Below, piece by piece: positions 9,258 through 17,155 of a stretch of DNA of 56,516 bases (its first letter is position 1; each line of letters begins with the position of its first letter). This DNA comes from Rosettibacter sp964572725. GTDB taxonomy: Bacteria > Bacteroidota > Ignavibacteria > Ignavibacteriales > Melioribacteraceae. The stretch lies in assembly GCA_964572725.1 (NCBI GenBank), contig CAZNFW010000018.1:1-56516 (forward strand), read 5' to 3'. The position numbers were made by a program, and so were the translations under genes. The notes beneath the pieces were generated by a model. That model saw nothing but the letters and a program-made list of their open reading frames with translations. It was not told where the DNA came from and made no database searches.

Positions 9258-9302
9258 TTGAAAAATTTTTCTTTAATAACTAAAATTAAACGCCTAATTT
9301 TG
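9258..9302 (+). promoter_or_regulatory. Candidate promoter of the ECF sigma operon
   Basis: TTGAAA at 9258-9263 and TAAAAT at 9281-9286 are separated by exactly 17 bases, a good sigma-70-like pair. Just downstream, TAATTTTG at 9295-9302 matches the TAnnTTTG -7 element of Bacteroidota promoters and is identical to the octamer before rpmE, but no TTTG sits about 20 bases upstream of it. Which element is used cannot be decided from sequence. Confidence 0.35.
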
Positions 9303-9330
9303 AAACAATCTTAATATTGGATAGGTATAA

Positions 9331-9921
9331 TTGCCGCACAATCAAAATTTAACTGAATTAACGGATGAAGAACTAATTAAAAAGTTTCAAGAAACAAATG
9401 AACTTGAAGCTTACGAAATATTAGTTCGCCGTTATAAAGATCCTCTGATGAATTTCGTATATCGATTCGTCGGAGATAGAGATGTTTCATCAGACATTGT
9501 ACAGGATACAATGATTAAGTTTTATCTCAATAAAGATTCATATCGAGAGTTTGCTAAGTTTTCAACATGGATTTATACTATTGCTGGCAATCTTGCAAAG
9601 AATGAGCTCAAAAGACGGCGAAGAAGAAGTATATTGTCTTTAAGCCCAACTGAAGATGAAAAACAAATACAAGTTGAAGATAAGTCATTTGTTGCACCCG
9701 ACAGAGCTACTGATAGTAATATTAAGCATGATATTATACAACGTGCACTTATGAAAATAAAACCAGTTTATAGAGAAATGGTAATTTTAAGAGACATTCA
9801 AGGTCTTTCTTATGAAGAAATTGCTGAAATTACAAAAGTTTCTCTGGGAACTGTGAAATCAAGAATTAATCGTGGAAGAACTAAACTACAAAAGTTATTA
9901 AAAAATATATATGACGAGTAA
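9331..9921 (+). CDS. ECF-family RNA polymerase sigma factor (RpoE-like)
   Basis: 196 residues. Region 2 is visible as ELEAYEILVRRYKDPLMNFVYRF followed by DIVQDTMIKFY, and region 4 near the C-terminus as REMVILRDIQGLSYEEIAEI and LGTVKSRINRGRTKLQKLL, a helix-turn-helix that reads the -35 element. The start is a TTG at 9331 preceded by GGATAGG; the next ATG would delete part of region 2. The following gene overlaps by 11 bases and encodes a one-helix membrane protein, so the pair looks like a sigma factor with its regulator. The stimulus is unknown. Confidence 0.92.
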   Translation: MPHNQNLTELTDEELIKKFQETNELEAYEILVRRYKDPLMNFVYRFVGDRDVSSDIVQDTMIKFYLNKDSYREFAKFSTWIYTIAGNLAKNELKRRRRRSILSLSPTEDEKQIQVEDKSFVAPDRATDSNIKHDIIQRALMKIKPVYREMVILRDIQGLSYEEIAEITKVSLGTVKSRINRGRTKLQKLLKNIYDE

Positions 9922-10594
9922 GCCTATGGGAAATAACAGCTACAGTGATGATGAAGTCAAATTTTCCAAATTAATCAGTGATTTAAAAGAACTCCCGAAA
10001 ATTAAAACCGAAGAAAATTTTGAATACAATTTGATGATACGTATTCAAAATCGAAACTTCGGTAATTTGACGGAAGAAAAACCACAATTTGGCATTATTA
10101 AATTGGTTATCCCATCAGCAATTGTTTCAATTATTATTTTATTTATATTGTTTTTACCTACAACTGAACAAAAAATTGATAATCCTTTGATGGTTGACCC
10201 ACCCAGAATATCTGAAAATGATACAATTAATAGTTCTCAAATTTTAGCTTCAAATAAAGAAAAAATTATTAAACCCAGAAAAAAAATAAACAAAGAAAAT
10301 ACTTTAGCAGAAAACCCAGTTAAAGAATCAAATCCTCCTATAACCCCACATTTAAAATATCCAATTAACAGGAACAGGTCTGTTGTTCTGGATGAATATT
10401 TATCGGGACAAAATCCTGGGGGACAAAATTTACAGCGGGGAAATATTGTAAGGAGCGGGGATGAAGAATTTGATTTTGATGGATTTTTACTTCCACAACC
10501 TCTTGATAAAAATTCACTGGAAAAGTATCGAAGAATGATTGATTCAATAAAAAAAGCAGATGCCAAAAAAGATTCTTTAAGAAGAATAAGATGA
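9911..10594 (+). CDS. Single-pass membrane protein, probable regulator of the adjacent ECF sigma factor
   Basis: 227 residues with one strong membrane helix at about 65-85 (KLVIPSAIVSIIILFILFLP). The cytoplasmic N-terminus has the pattern FSKLISDLKELPKIKTEENFEYNLM, like the short helical region of anti-sigma-like proteins, but there is no HxxxCxxC zinc motif. The outside part is low-complexity and basic (RKKINKENT, NRNRS) and ends with a Lys/Asp-rich tail. The 11-base overlap with the sigma gene implies coupled translation. Anti-sigma function is inferred from topology and position; no catalytic or peptidoglycan-binding domain is seen. Confidence 0.6.
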   Translation: MTSKPMGNNSYSDDEVKFSKLISDLKELPKIKTEENFEYNLMIRIQNRNFGNLTEEKPQFGIIKLVIPSAIVSIIILFILFLPTTEQKIDNPLMVDPPRISENDTINSSQILASNKEKIIKPRKKINKENTLAENPVKESNPPITPHLKYPINRNRSVVLDEYLSGQNPGGQNLQRGNIVRSGDEEFDFDGFLLPQPLDKNSLEKYRRMIDSIKKADAKKDSLRRIR

Positions 10595-10628
10595 TTTTAA
10601 TTTAATCTCAAATTAAAAATTTCACTTA

Positions 10629-10660
10629 TTTGTTTTTTTAAGCGTTCATGCTTAATTTTG
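10629..10660 (+). promoter_or_regulatory. Candidate Bacteroidota-type promoter of rpmE
   Basis: TTTG at 10629-10632 and TAATTTTG at 10653-10660 are separated by 20 bases, matching the TTTG / TAnnTTTG promoter pattern used by the primary sigma factor of Bacteroidota. It lies about 30 bases before the rpmE ATG, with AAGGAAAA as a ribosome binding site in between. No comparable TATAAT-like hexamer pair is seen. Confidence 0.5.
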
Positions 10661-10690
10661 TAACACTAAATTTTAAGGAAAACTTGCGAA

Positions 10691-10897
10691 ATGAAAAAAG
10701 GTATTCATCCAACTTATAGAAGATGCGAAGTAACATGTGTGTGTGGCAATTCTTTTGTTACACGTTCTACAGTAAGCAGCATTAAACTTGAAATCTGCTC
10801 TCAATGCCATCCATTTTTTACTGGTAAACAAAAAATAGTTGATTCAACAGGAAGAGTAGAAAAATTCAAAAAGAAATATGGCTTAAAAGAAGTTTAA
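10691..10897 (+). CDS. rpmE: 50S ribosomal protein L31
   Basis: 68 residues, MKKGIHPTYRRCEVTC at the start, the normal L31 N-terminus. It carries the zinc-binding (C+) set: Cys16 and Cys18 (CVCG) and Cys36 and Cys39 (CSQC). L31 sits at the subunit interface. The C+ form normally predominates under zinc sufficiency, and no C- paralogue is visible in this window. The gene looks monocistronic: its own promoter-like element upstream and a strong terminator right after it. Confidence 0.96.
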   Translation: MKKGIHPTYRRCEVTCVCGNSFVTRSTVSSIKLEICSQCHPFFTGKQKIVDSTGRVEKFKKKYGLKEV

Positions 10898-10920
10898 TTA
10901 TTTATTAATGAATAATTTTG

Positions 10921-10953
10921 GGGGCTGTAAATTGACAGCCCCTTTATTATTTT
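10921..10953 (+). terminator. Rho-independent terminator after rpmE
   Basis: GGGGCTGT (10921-10928) and ACAGCCCC (10935-10942) form a perfect 8-bp stem with a 6-base loop, followed directly by TTTATTATTTT. It starts 23 bases after the rpmE stop and ends about 36 bases before rsmB. Confidence 0.88.
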
Positions 10954-10989
10954 AAACCTGCCTTTTTAAAAACTTATTTACAATCAATT

Positions 10990-12363
10990 ATGAACCAATT
11001 AATTTCAACAGAATTTTCGGGAATGAACTTGTATCAAGGAGTAAGAGGTCACGCAGTTAAAATATTAAATCGCGTTGATAGAACTGATGCTTACCTTGAT
11101 AAATTGCTTGAAATAGAGTTAAAAAATTCTAATTTGAGTGGAATTGATAAAGCACTACTATTTGAAATTGTTCATGGTGTAATGAGATGGATGGGAAGAC
11201 TTGACTGGATTCTAAATGGTTTTTATAAAGGTCAATTTTCCAAATGTATCCCCAATGTTAAAAATGCATTAAGAGTTGCTCTTTATCAAATATTATTTTT
11301 AGATAAAATCCCAGATTATGCAGCTGTTAACGAAGCCGTTGAATTTGTTAAAAAGCTTCAGGGACAAAAATATGCAGATCTTGCTAATGCAGTATTGAGA
11401 AATATAATTCGAAATAAGGTATCAATACGTTATCCTAATCCTGATGAAGATTTAGTTGCATATTTGAGTGCATATTATTCTCACCCAACATGGATTGTTA
11501 AACGCTGGTTAAAACGTTTTGGAAGAGAAGAAACAGAAAAACTCTTGTTAGCTAACAATAGTAAACCGGTGATGGCACTTAGAGTTAATAATCTTGTGAC
11601 TAACAAAGGGGAATTAAAATCTCTGCTCGATTCTGTAGAATTAAAATACACTGAAAGCAAAATTCTGCCAGAATTTATTCGGCTTAATAATTTAACAAAT
11701 ATTACTGACTGGGAATATTTTCAAGAAGGATATTTTTCTGTGCAGGATGAAAGCACAGGACTCCCAGTTATATTACTTGATGTAAAACCAGGAATGAGAG
11801 TACTTGATTTATGTTCTGCACCTGGGGGTAAAACAGCATTTATTGCAGATTTAATGAATAATCAGGGAGAAATAATCGCACTTGATAGATTTGACAGCCG
11901 ATTAAGAATTCTTGAAAAGAATTTAGCTCGTCTCAAAGTAACCAATGTAAAAACTATTCCAATTGATGCACTGGAATACAATGATGAAACTGGTTTTGAC
12001 CGGGTTCTAATTGATGCTCCATGTTCTGGATTGGGTACTTTAACTAAAAAGCCTGATTTAAAATGGAAAAAAGACTTGGGAGATATTAGAAAAATTGTTA
12101 ATATTCAATACGATTTGTTGAAAAAAGGTGCATCAATGTTGAAAGCAGGCGGTGTTCTGGTTTATAGTACTTGCACTATTGAACCTGAAGAAAACTTTGA
12201 AATTATTAAAAAATTTATTTCTGAGAATTCTAATTTTAAGCTTGCGGATGCATCAGAAATGTTCTCGAAAGAACTTGTTGATGAAAATGGTTGCATTCAA
12301 ACTTATCCACATATTCATGGTGTTGATGGATCATTCGCCGCGAAATTAATTCGTTTAATTTAA
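10990..12363 (+). CDS. rsmB: 16S rRNA (cytosine-967-C5)-methyltransferase RsmB
   Basis: 457 residues in two parts. The N-terminal NusB-like helical domain is followed by a Rossmann methyltransferase domain with the SAM loop LDLCSAPGGKTAF near residue 275, the DAPCSGLGTL motif with Cys345, and the STCTIEPEEN motif with catalytic Cys395. It transfers a methyl group from SAM to C967 of 16S rRNA. A second ATG at 11023 would still keep the whole NusB domain, so the first 11 residues are uncertain. It begins a long plus-strand run after the rpmE terminator. Confidence 0.93.
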   Translation: MNQLISTEFSGMNLYQGVRGHAVKILNRVDRTDAYLDKLLEIELKNSNLSGIDKALLFEIVHGVMRWMGRLDWILNGFYKGQFSKCIPNVKNALRVALYQILFLDKIPDYAAVNEAVEFVKKLQGQKYADLANAVLRNIIRNKVSIRYPNPDEDLVAYLSAYYSHPTWIVKRWLKRFGREETEKLLLANNSKPVMALRVNNLVTNKGELKSLLDSVELKYTESKILPEFIRLNNLTNITDWEYFQEGYFSVQDESTGLPVILLDVKPGMRVLDLCSAPGGKTAFIADLMNNQGEIIALDRFDSRLRILEKNLARLKVTNVKTIPIDALEYNDETGFDRVLIDAPCSGLGTLTKKPDLKWKKDLGDIRKIVNIQYDLLKKGASMLKAGGVLVYSTCTIEPEENFEIIKKFISENSNFKLADASEMFSKELVDENGCIQTYPHIHGVDGSFAAKLIRLI

Positions 12364-12377
12364 TATAGAGAAATATA

Positions 12378-13274
12378 ATGGCTTCCGAAGCCTTAATTAA
12401 ATTTGCAGAGCAACTTAAATCAATTCGTCAAGAAAAGGGTATTTCACTACAACAAATTTCAAATCACACAAAAATTGATATTAAATTCCTTCAGAAAATT
12501 GAAGAAGGAGATTTTAATTTTTTACCAGAAATTTATGTTAAAGCATTTATAAAGGAATATGCGCAAACATTAGAACTTGATCCAAATGAAATTATAAAAA
12601 AATTTGTTGATGCAAAAAATAAATTATCAGATTCACGTGTATCACAACAAGAAGAATCAAAAATTCAAGTAACAAAAAAAGAGGAAGAATCTCTCGAACC
12701 TGAATCAATAGAAAAAAAATATAAAAAAGAATTTGATGTTGAAGAATATTTTTCACCAGAACTTGAATATCCTGAAAATAATCAAGAAAGAATTTCAAAG
12801 AAGAAATATTTTTTATATACAGGAATTGCAGTAATATTTTTAATTGCAGCTTATTTTCTTTTTATTAAAAGTGATCCCAGCATAATTGAAGAAATACCTT
12901 ACGAAGATGTAATGACTGATAGATATGAAATCGATTCTTCTACTATAGAACAAAAATCAGTTCAAATGGATGACAGTCTTAATTTATCTATAACCCCTTT
13001 AAAACTTGTTTGGTTAAAAGTATTGTGTGATAATAAAGAAGTTTATAAGCAAATGGCACCAGCTGAAAAAATTCTTAATTTTAAAGCACAAAAAAATTTC
13101 TATGTTGTTGTTGGAAATGCTGGTAACGTAAAAATGAGTTTGAATAACAAACCAATTTCACAAATTGGGAAATCAGGAGAGATAAGGAATTATTACATTT
13201 CTGTTGATACAGTAAGGTCATATTTAATTCCAATTCCAAAAAAAGATGAAAAAGAACCCGCAACAAAGAATTGA
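12378..13274 (+). CDS. RodZ-like membrane protein with N-terminal helix-turn-helix
   Basis: 298 residues. Residues 8-75 form a Cro/CI-type helix-turn-helix of the RodZ kind (EQLKSIRQEKGISLQQIS, then FLPEIYVKAFIKEYAQTLEL). A charged Glu/Lys-rich linker follows, then one membrane helix at about 144-162 (YFLYTGIAVIFLIAAYFLF), and a periplasmic C-terminal domain with the DUF4115 pattern (VWLKVLCDNKEVYKQ, LNFKAQKNFYVVVGNAGNV). RodZ links MreB to the cell wall machinery in rod-shaped cells, but no mreB is near, so the shape role is inferred from architecture. The stop overlaps ligA by 29 bases. Confidence 0.78.
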   Translation: MASEALIKFAEQLKSIRQEKGISLQQISNHTKIDIKFLQKIEEGDFNFLPEIYVKAFIKEYAQTLELDPNEIIKKFVDAKNKLSDSRVSQQEESKIQVTKKEEESLEPESIEKKYKKEFDVEEYFSPELEYPENNQERISKKKYFLYTGIAVIFLIAAYFLFIKSDPSIIEEIPYEDVMTDRYEIDSSTIEQKSVQMDDSLNLSITPLKLVWLKVLCDNKEVYKQMAPAEKILNFKAQKNFYVVVGNAGNVKMSLNNKPISQIGKSGEIRNYYISVDTVRSYLIPIPKKDEKEPATKN

Positions 13275-15261
13275 AGAACTAAGGAAATTAATTAAAGAGC
13301 ATGATTATAATTACTATGTTCTTGCTCAACCCACAATTAGCGACTACGAGTATGACCAGCTCGTAAATGAATTAATACAGCTTGAAAAAGAAAATCCGCA
13401 TCTAATAACACCTGATTCTCCAACTCAGCGTGTTGGTTCGGATTTGACAAATGTTTTTAATCCTATTACTCATCGTATTCCAATGCTCAGTCTTTCTAAT
13501 ACTTACAGCGAAGAAGAAATGTATGACTTCGACAGAAGAGTGAAAGAAGGACTTCCAAAAAATGAAAAAGTAGAGTATGTGTGTGAACTTAAAATTGACG
13601 GAGTATCAGTAAGCTTAAGATACAAAAATGGATTGCTTGTTACAGCTGCTACAAGAGGAGATGGAACAACAGGAGAAGAAATTACAAACAATGTGAAAAC
13701 AATTCGACAGGTTCCACTTTCTATAAGAAAACCCGAATCGAAAAAATTGAATCTTGACAATATAGAAATAAGGGGCGAAATTTATATGGAAGTTGAAGCT
13801 TTTAAGAAAATAAATGAAGAACGGGAATTAAATGGAGAAAAGACCTTTGCCAATCCTCGCAATTTAACTGCTGGAACAATTAAACTTTTAGACCCGCAGC
13901 TTGTAGCAAAAAGACCTCTGAAAATTTTTGTTTATTATTTGTATTCTGAAACTGATGAATTAACAACTCACTATGAAAATTTACAATTGCTAAGAGAAAT
14001 GGGATTTTCTGTTAATCAGAATTATAAACTCTGCAAAGATATTCAGGAAGTAATGAAGTTTTGTAATGAATGGGAGGATAAAAGAGATGCGCTACCTTAT
14101 GAAATTGATGGTGTTGTAGTTAAGGTTAATTCATTAAAGCAGCAGAGGATTTTAGGAAATATTGCTAAGTCACCACGATGGGCGGTTGCATATAAATTCA
14201 AAGCAAAACAGGCACAGACAAGATTAAATAAAATTGTATGGCAGGTTGGTAGAACCGGAACATTAACTCCAGTTGCAGAACTTGAACCTGTATTTCTTGC
14301 TGGTTCTACTATAAGCCGTGCTACACTTCATAACATCGATGAAATTAAGAGAAAAGATATAAGAGAAGGCGATGTTGTAATAATTGAAAAAGGTGGTGAT
14401 GTTATTCCAAAAGTTGTTGCTGTTGATTTATCTCAAAGGCCTAAAAATTCTCAAGAGGTCAAACTACCATCAAAGTGTCCTGTATGCAACTCAAATTTAT
14501 TCCGTCCAGAAAATGAAGTTGCGATTTACTGTGAGAATAATTTATGCCCGGCACAAATTAAAGGAAGAATCGAACATTTTGCATCTCGTGGTGCTATGGA
14601 TATCACTGGCTTAGGAGAAGCTTTGATTAATTTGTTTGTCGATTTGGGTTTTCTAAAAGATTATTCTGATATATATCATCTTAAGGAACATAGAGAAGAG
14701 CTAATTCAGATTGAAAGGCTTGGAGAAAAGAGCGTTAACAATCTTTTATCTTCAATAGAAAAAAGTAAAGAAAAACCATTTGATAAGGTTCTATTTGCAC
14801 TTGGAATTAGATATGTAGGTGCAGGTGTTGCAAAAAAATTAACAGACCACTTTAAATCTATTGATGCTCTAATGAATGCAACCGAAGAGGAAATTGAATC
14901 TATTCATGAAATTGGTCCGAGTATAAGCAAAAGCATTAAAAGATTTTTCAGTGATAATAATAATATAAAATTAATTGAAAGGCTTAAAAAAGCTGGACTT
15001 AAATTTAAGATCGATGAAATAAAAATTACTTCAGATAAACTAAAGGGGAAATCTTTTGTGCTTACTGGAACTCTTTCATCGATGTCACGGGAAGAAGCAA
15101 AAGAAAAAATTATATCGCTTGGTGGTCATGTGCTTTCAGCTGTTAGCAAAAATACTGATTTTGTTGTTGTTGGAGAAAATCCAGGTTCAAAGTTTGATAA
15201 AGCACAAAAACTTGGAATACCAATACTTTCGGAAGAAGAGTTCTTAAAAATGATTGAGTAG
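13246..15261 (+). CDS. ligA: NAD+-dependent DNA ligase LigA
   Basis: 671 residues, full length. It seals nicks in replication and repair using NAD+. Order of domains: NAD-binding Ia domain (YNYYVLAQPTISDYEYDQL), adenylation domain with the active Lys116 in CELKIDGVS, OB fold (VGRTGTLTPVAELEPV), zinc finger (CPVCNSNLF ... YCENNLCPAQ), helix-hairpin-helix repeats (IGPSISKSIKRF), and a BRCT domain from about residue 595 (GKSFVLTGTLSSMSREEAKEKI). The start lies inside the RodZ-like gene, so the two are probably coupled. Confidence 0.97.
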   Translation: MKKNPQQRIEELRKLIKEHDYNYYVLAQPTISDYEYDQLVNELIQLEKENPHLITPDSPTQRVGSDLTNVFNPITHRIPMLSLSNTYSEEEMYDFDRRVKEGLPKNEKVEYVCELKIDGVSVSLRYKNGLLVTAATRGDGTTGEEITNNVKTIRQVPLSIRKPESKKLNLDNIEIRGEIYMEVEAFKKINEERELNGEKTFANPRNLTAGTIKLLDPQLVAKRPLKIFVYYLYSETDELTTHYENLQLLREMGFSVNQNYKLCKDIQEVMKFCNEWEDKRDALPYEIDGVVVKVNSLKQQRILGNIAKSPRWAVAYKFKAKQAQTRLNKIVWQVGRTGTLTPVAELEPVFLAGSTISRATLHNIDEIKRKDIREGDVVIIEKGGDVIPKVVAVDLSQRPKNSQEVKLPSKCPVCNSNLFRPENEVAIYCENNLCPAQIKGRIEHFASRGAMDITGLGEALINLFVDLGFLKDYSDIYHLKEHREELIQIERLGEKSVNNLLSSIEKSKEKPFDKVLFALGIRYVGAGVAKKLTDHFKSIDALMNATEEEIESIHEIGPSISKSIKRFFSDNNNIKLIERLKKAGLKFKIDEIKITSDKLKGKSFVLTGTLSSMSREEAKEKIISLGGHVLSAVSKNTDFVVVGENPGSKFDKAQKLGIPILSEEEFLKMIE

Positions 15262-15264
15262 TGT

Positions 15265-15795
15265 ATGATTGAGAAAATTAAACATAAGTTGGCTCATTAT
15301 TTATTGTCAAAAAAATATTTGAGAAATGGAAATCAACAGATAGTCTTTACTAAAATTGTTACTAACTCAAATAATTTTTTTGTGATTTTACCTTTTGAAG
15401 ATATTGATTTAAATAATTCACTTGATTTGATAAAATATTTAATAATTCACAAAAAAAATGTTACCGTTTTCTTGCAGGAACATAAGTATAATTACTTTCC
15501 CGCAAAAGATAAGGTTACTTTCTTAACTTATAATTCAGAAGATATATCAAAATTAAATCTGCCATCAAAAGTACTATACAAAAACCTAAAAGAAAAAACT
15601 TATGATGTGGTTATTGATTTGAATAGAAAAGAAAACACATTTTTTAGCGCTGTTGCAAATGTTGTTGATTCAAAAGTCAGGATTAGTTTTAAAAAAGAGA
15701 AATCCGAAGATTATTATAATTTATTGTATGAAGACTTTACAAATGAATCAGAACTTGCTTTTAGAAATTTCCTCAATTTCTTAAGAATGTTTTGA
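15265..15795 (+). CDS. Hypothetical protein with a glycosyltransferase-9-like half
   Basis: 176 residues, no signal peptide and no membrane helix. The segment LKEKTYDVVIDLNRKENTFFSAVANVVDSKVRISF resembles the YDLVIDL...A.....R.G part of ADP-heptose:LPS heptosyltransferases (GT9), and the protein reads like one isolated Rossmann-type lobe without the sugar-nucleotide lobe. Similar short proteins occur in Bacteroidota without a known function. It starts three bases after ligA and ends 55 bases before the STAS gene. I do not assign an activity. Confidence 0.5.
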   Translation: MIEKIKHKLAHYLLSKKYLRNGNQQIVFTKIVTNSNNFFVILPFEDIDLNNSLDLIKYLIIHKKNVTVFLQEHKYNYFPAKDKVTFLTYNSEDISKLNLPSKVLYKNLKEKTYDVVIDLNRKENTFFSAVANVVDSKVRISFKKEKSEDYYNLLYEDFTNESELAFRNFLNFLRMF

Positions 15796-15850
15796 GGAAA
15801 TATTCTTTTTAATAATTAAATGAATTTGTAGATTGCAATAGTAAAATTTA

Positions 15851-16231
15851 ATGGTAATAAATATTATGAGTGATAATATTAATTATGAATTGAAAAAAAT
15901 TGGTAATACCGCAATATTCAAGTTAAATGAAAAGAGGTTTGATGCCTCAATTGCAGGATTTGTTAAGGGTGAATTTACAATATTATTGCACACAGGTGAT
16001 ATTAATAAATTAATTATTGATTTATCAGAAGTTGAATACTGCGATAGTTCCGGATTGAGCGCAATTTTACTTGCATATCGAATTCTCCAAACAAACGAAG
16101 GTATGATTCGTTTGGCAAATCCTTCAAAAAATATCAGAACTCTAATAGAAATTTCTCAGCTTGATAGAGTCTTAAAAATCTGTAACTCTGTTGACGAAGC
16201 TTTGAAAGATTTAGAAGAAGTATCGAATTAA
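15851..16231 (+). CDS. STAS-domain anti-sigma factor antagonist (SpoIIAA-like)
   Basis: 126 residues forming a single STAS domain. LIIDLSEVEYCDSSGLSAIL holds the phosphorylation motif, with Ser66 at the position of Ser58 in Bacillus SpoIIAA. In that system the unphosphorylated antagonist binds a serine-kinase anti-sigma factor and frees a sigma factor. No RsbW-type kinase or PP2C phosphatase is nearby, so its partners lie elsewhere. The first ATG (15851) and a second at 15866 (MSDNINYEL) are both possible; neither has a convincing ribosome binding site. Confidence 0.87.
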   Translation: MVINIMSDNINYELKKIGNTAIFKLNEKRFDASIAGFVKGEFTILLHTGDINKLIIDLSEVEYCDSSGLSAILLAYRILQTNEGMIRLANPSKNIRTLIEISQLDRVLKICNSVDEALKDLEEVSN

Positions 16232-16306
16232 TTCTATCAATTCTTTTTTCTAATTTTTCACAATGTATTTTAAAATAAGATAAGGTAATTTTAAATTAAC
16301 ACCGTT

Positions 16307-17155
16307 ATGAAAGATGAAAGAAATTCTCTTAGAAAAATAAAACTTGTTGTTTTAGACCTTGATGGCACTTTGTTAAATGATAAAAATAAAATTAGTGAAA
16401 CTACAATAGAACTTGTAAAAAAATTGAAAGAAAAAGGAGTAAAGTTTTCAATTGCTACTGCAAGATTACTTTCCTCTTTTTTAGACCATATCAAACTTCT
16501 AGATATTGATATACCAATTATATCGATGGATGGGACATATGTTGCAAACCCAATTACAAATAAAATTTTACTTGAGTCTTTAATAAAGAAAAATCATGTT
16601 CTACGTGCATTAAACTTATCTGAGAAATATTCTTTAAATGTAGCATTATGCTGCCATGCTGCAATTTATTATACTGAAAATAATTCTATAATAAAATCGT
16701 TACTTGATAAATACGGAGCAGATTTTAGATTAATAAAATCATATCAAGATTGTACAAATAATGTTATTGAAATCATAATGGTTAGCGAATCATCCGATAA
16801 AATTAGAAAAGTACATTCTAAAATGATTTTCCCTTATACTTTTGGTGTCCAAACAGTATTTTATAAATCGAATAATCACTGCGGCATTTATTATTTAGAA
16901 TTGCGAAAAATGGGAGCGAATAAAGGGAAAGCTCTAAAGAAACTTTGCAATTACTTGCAAATTAATTTAAATGAAACAGCCGTTATTGGAGATTGGTACA
17001 ATGATGTGCCTTTATTTCATTCGAAAGCTTATAAAGTAGCAATGGCTAACGCTGTCCCGGAAATAAAAAAAATAGCCAATTTTATTACAAATAAGGATAA
17101 TAATGAAGAAGGAATTAATGAGTTTTTATACATGTTACTGGAAGCTAAATCATAA
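16307..17155 (+). CDS. Cof-type HAD hydrolase
   Basis: 282 residues of the HAD superfamily, subfamily IIB (Cof/YbjI). Motif I is LVVLDLDGTLLND with Asp17 as nucleophile and Asp19 as acid-base. A cap domain occupies the middle, and motif IV is VIGDWYNDVPLF near residue 228, followed by the family-typical AMANAVPEIK. These enzymes hydrolyse small phosphates such as sugar phosphates, flavin or pyridoxal phosphates; the substrate is not predictable. The stop abuts the next ATG. Confidence 0.87.
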   Translation: MKDERNSLRKIKLVVLDLDGTLLNDKNKISETTIELVKKLKEKGVKFSIATARLLSSFLDHIKLLDIDIPIISMDGTYVANPITNKILLESLIKKNHVLRALNLSEKYSLNVALCCHAAIYYTENNSIIKSLLDKYGADFRLIKSYQDCTNNVIEIIMVSESSDKIRKVHSKMIFPYTFGVQTVFYKSNNHCGIYYLELRKMGANKGKALKKLCNYLQINLNETAVIGDWYNDVPLFHSKAYKVAMANAVPEIKKIANFITNKDNNEEGINEFLYMLLEAKS

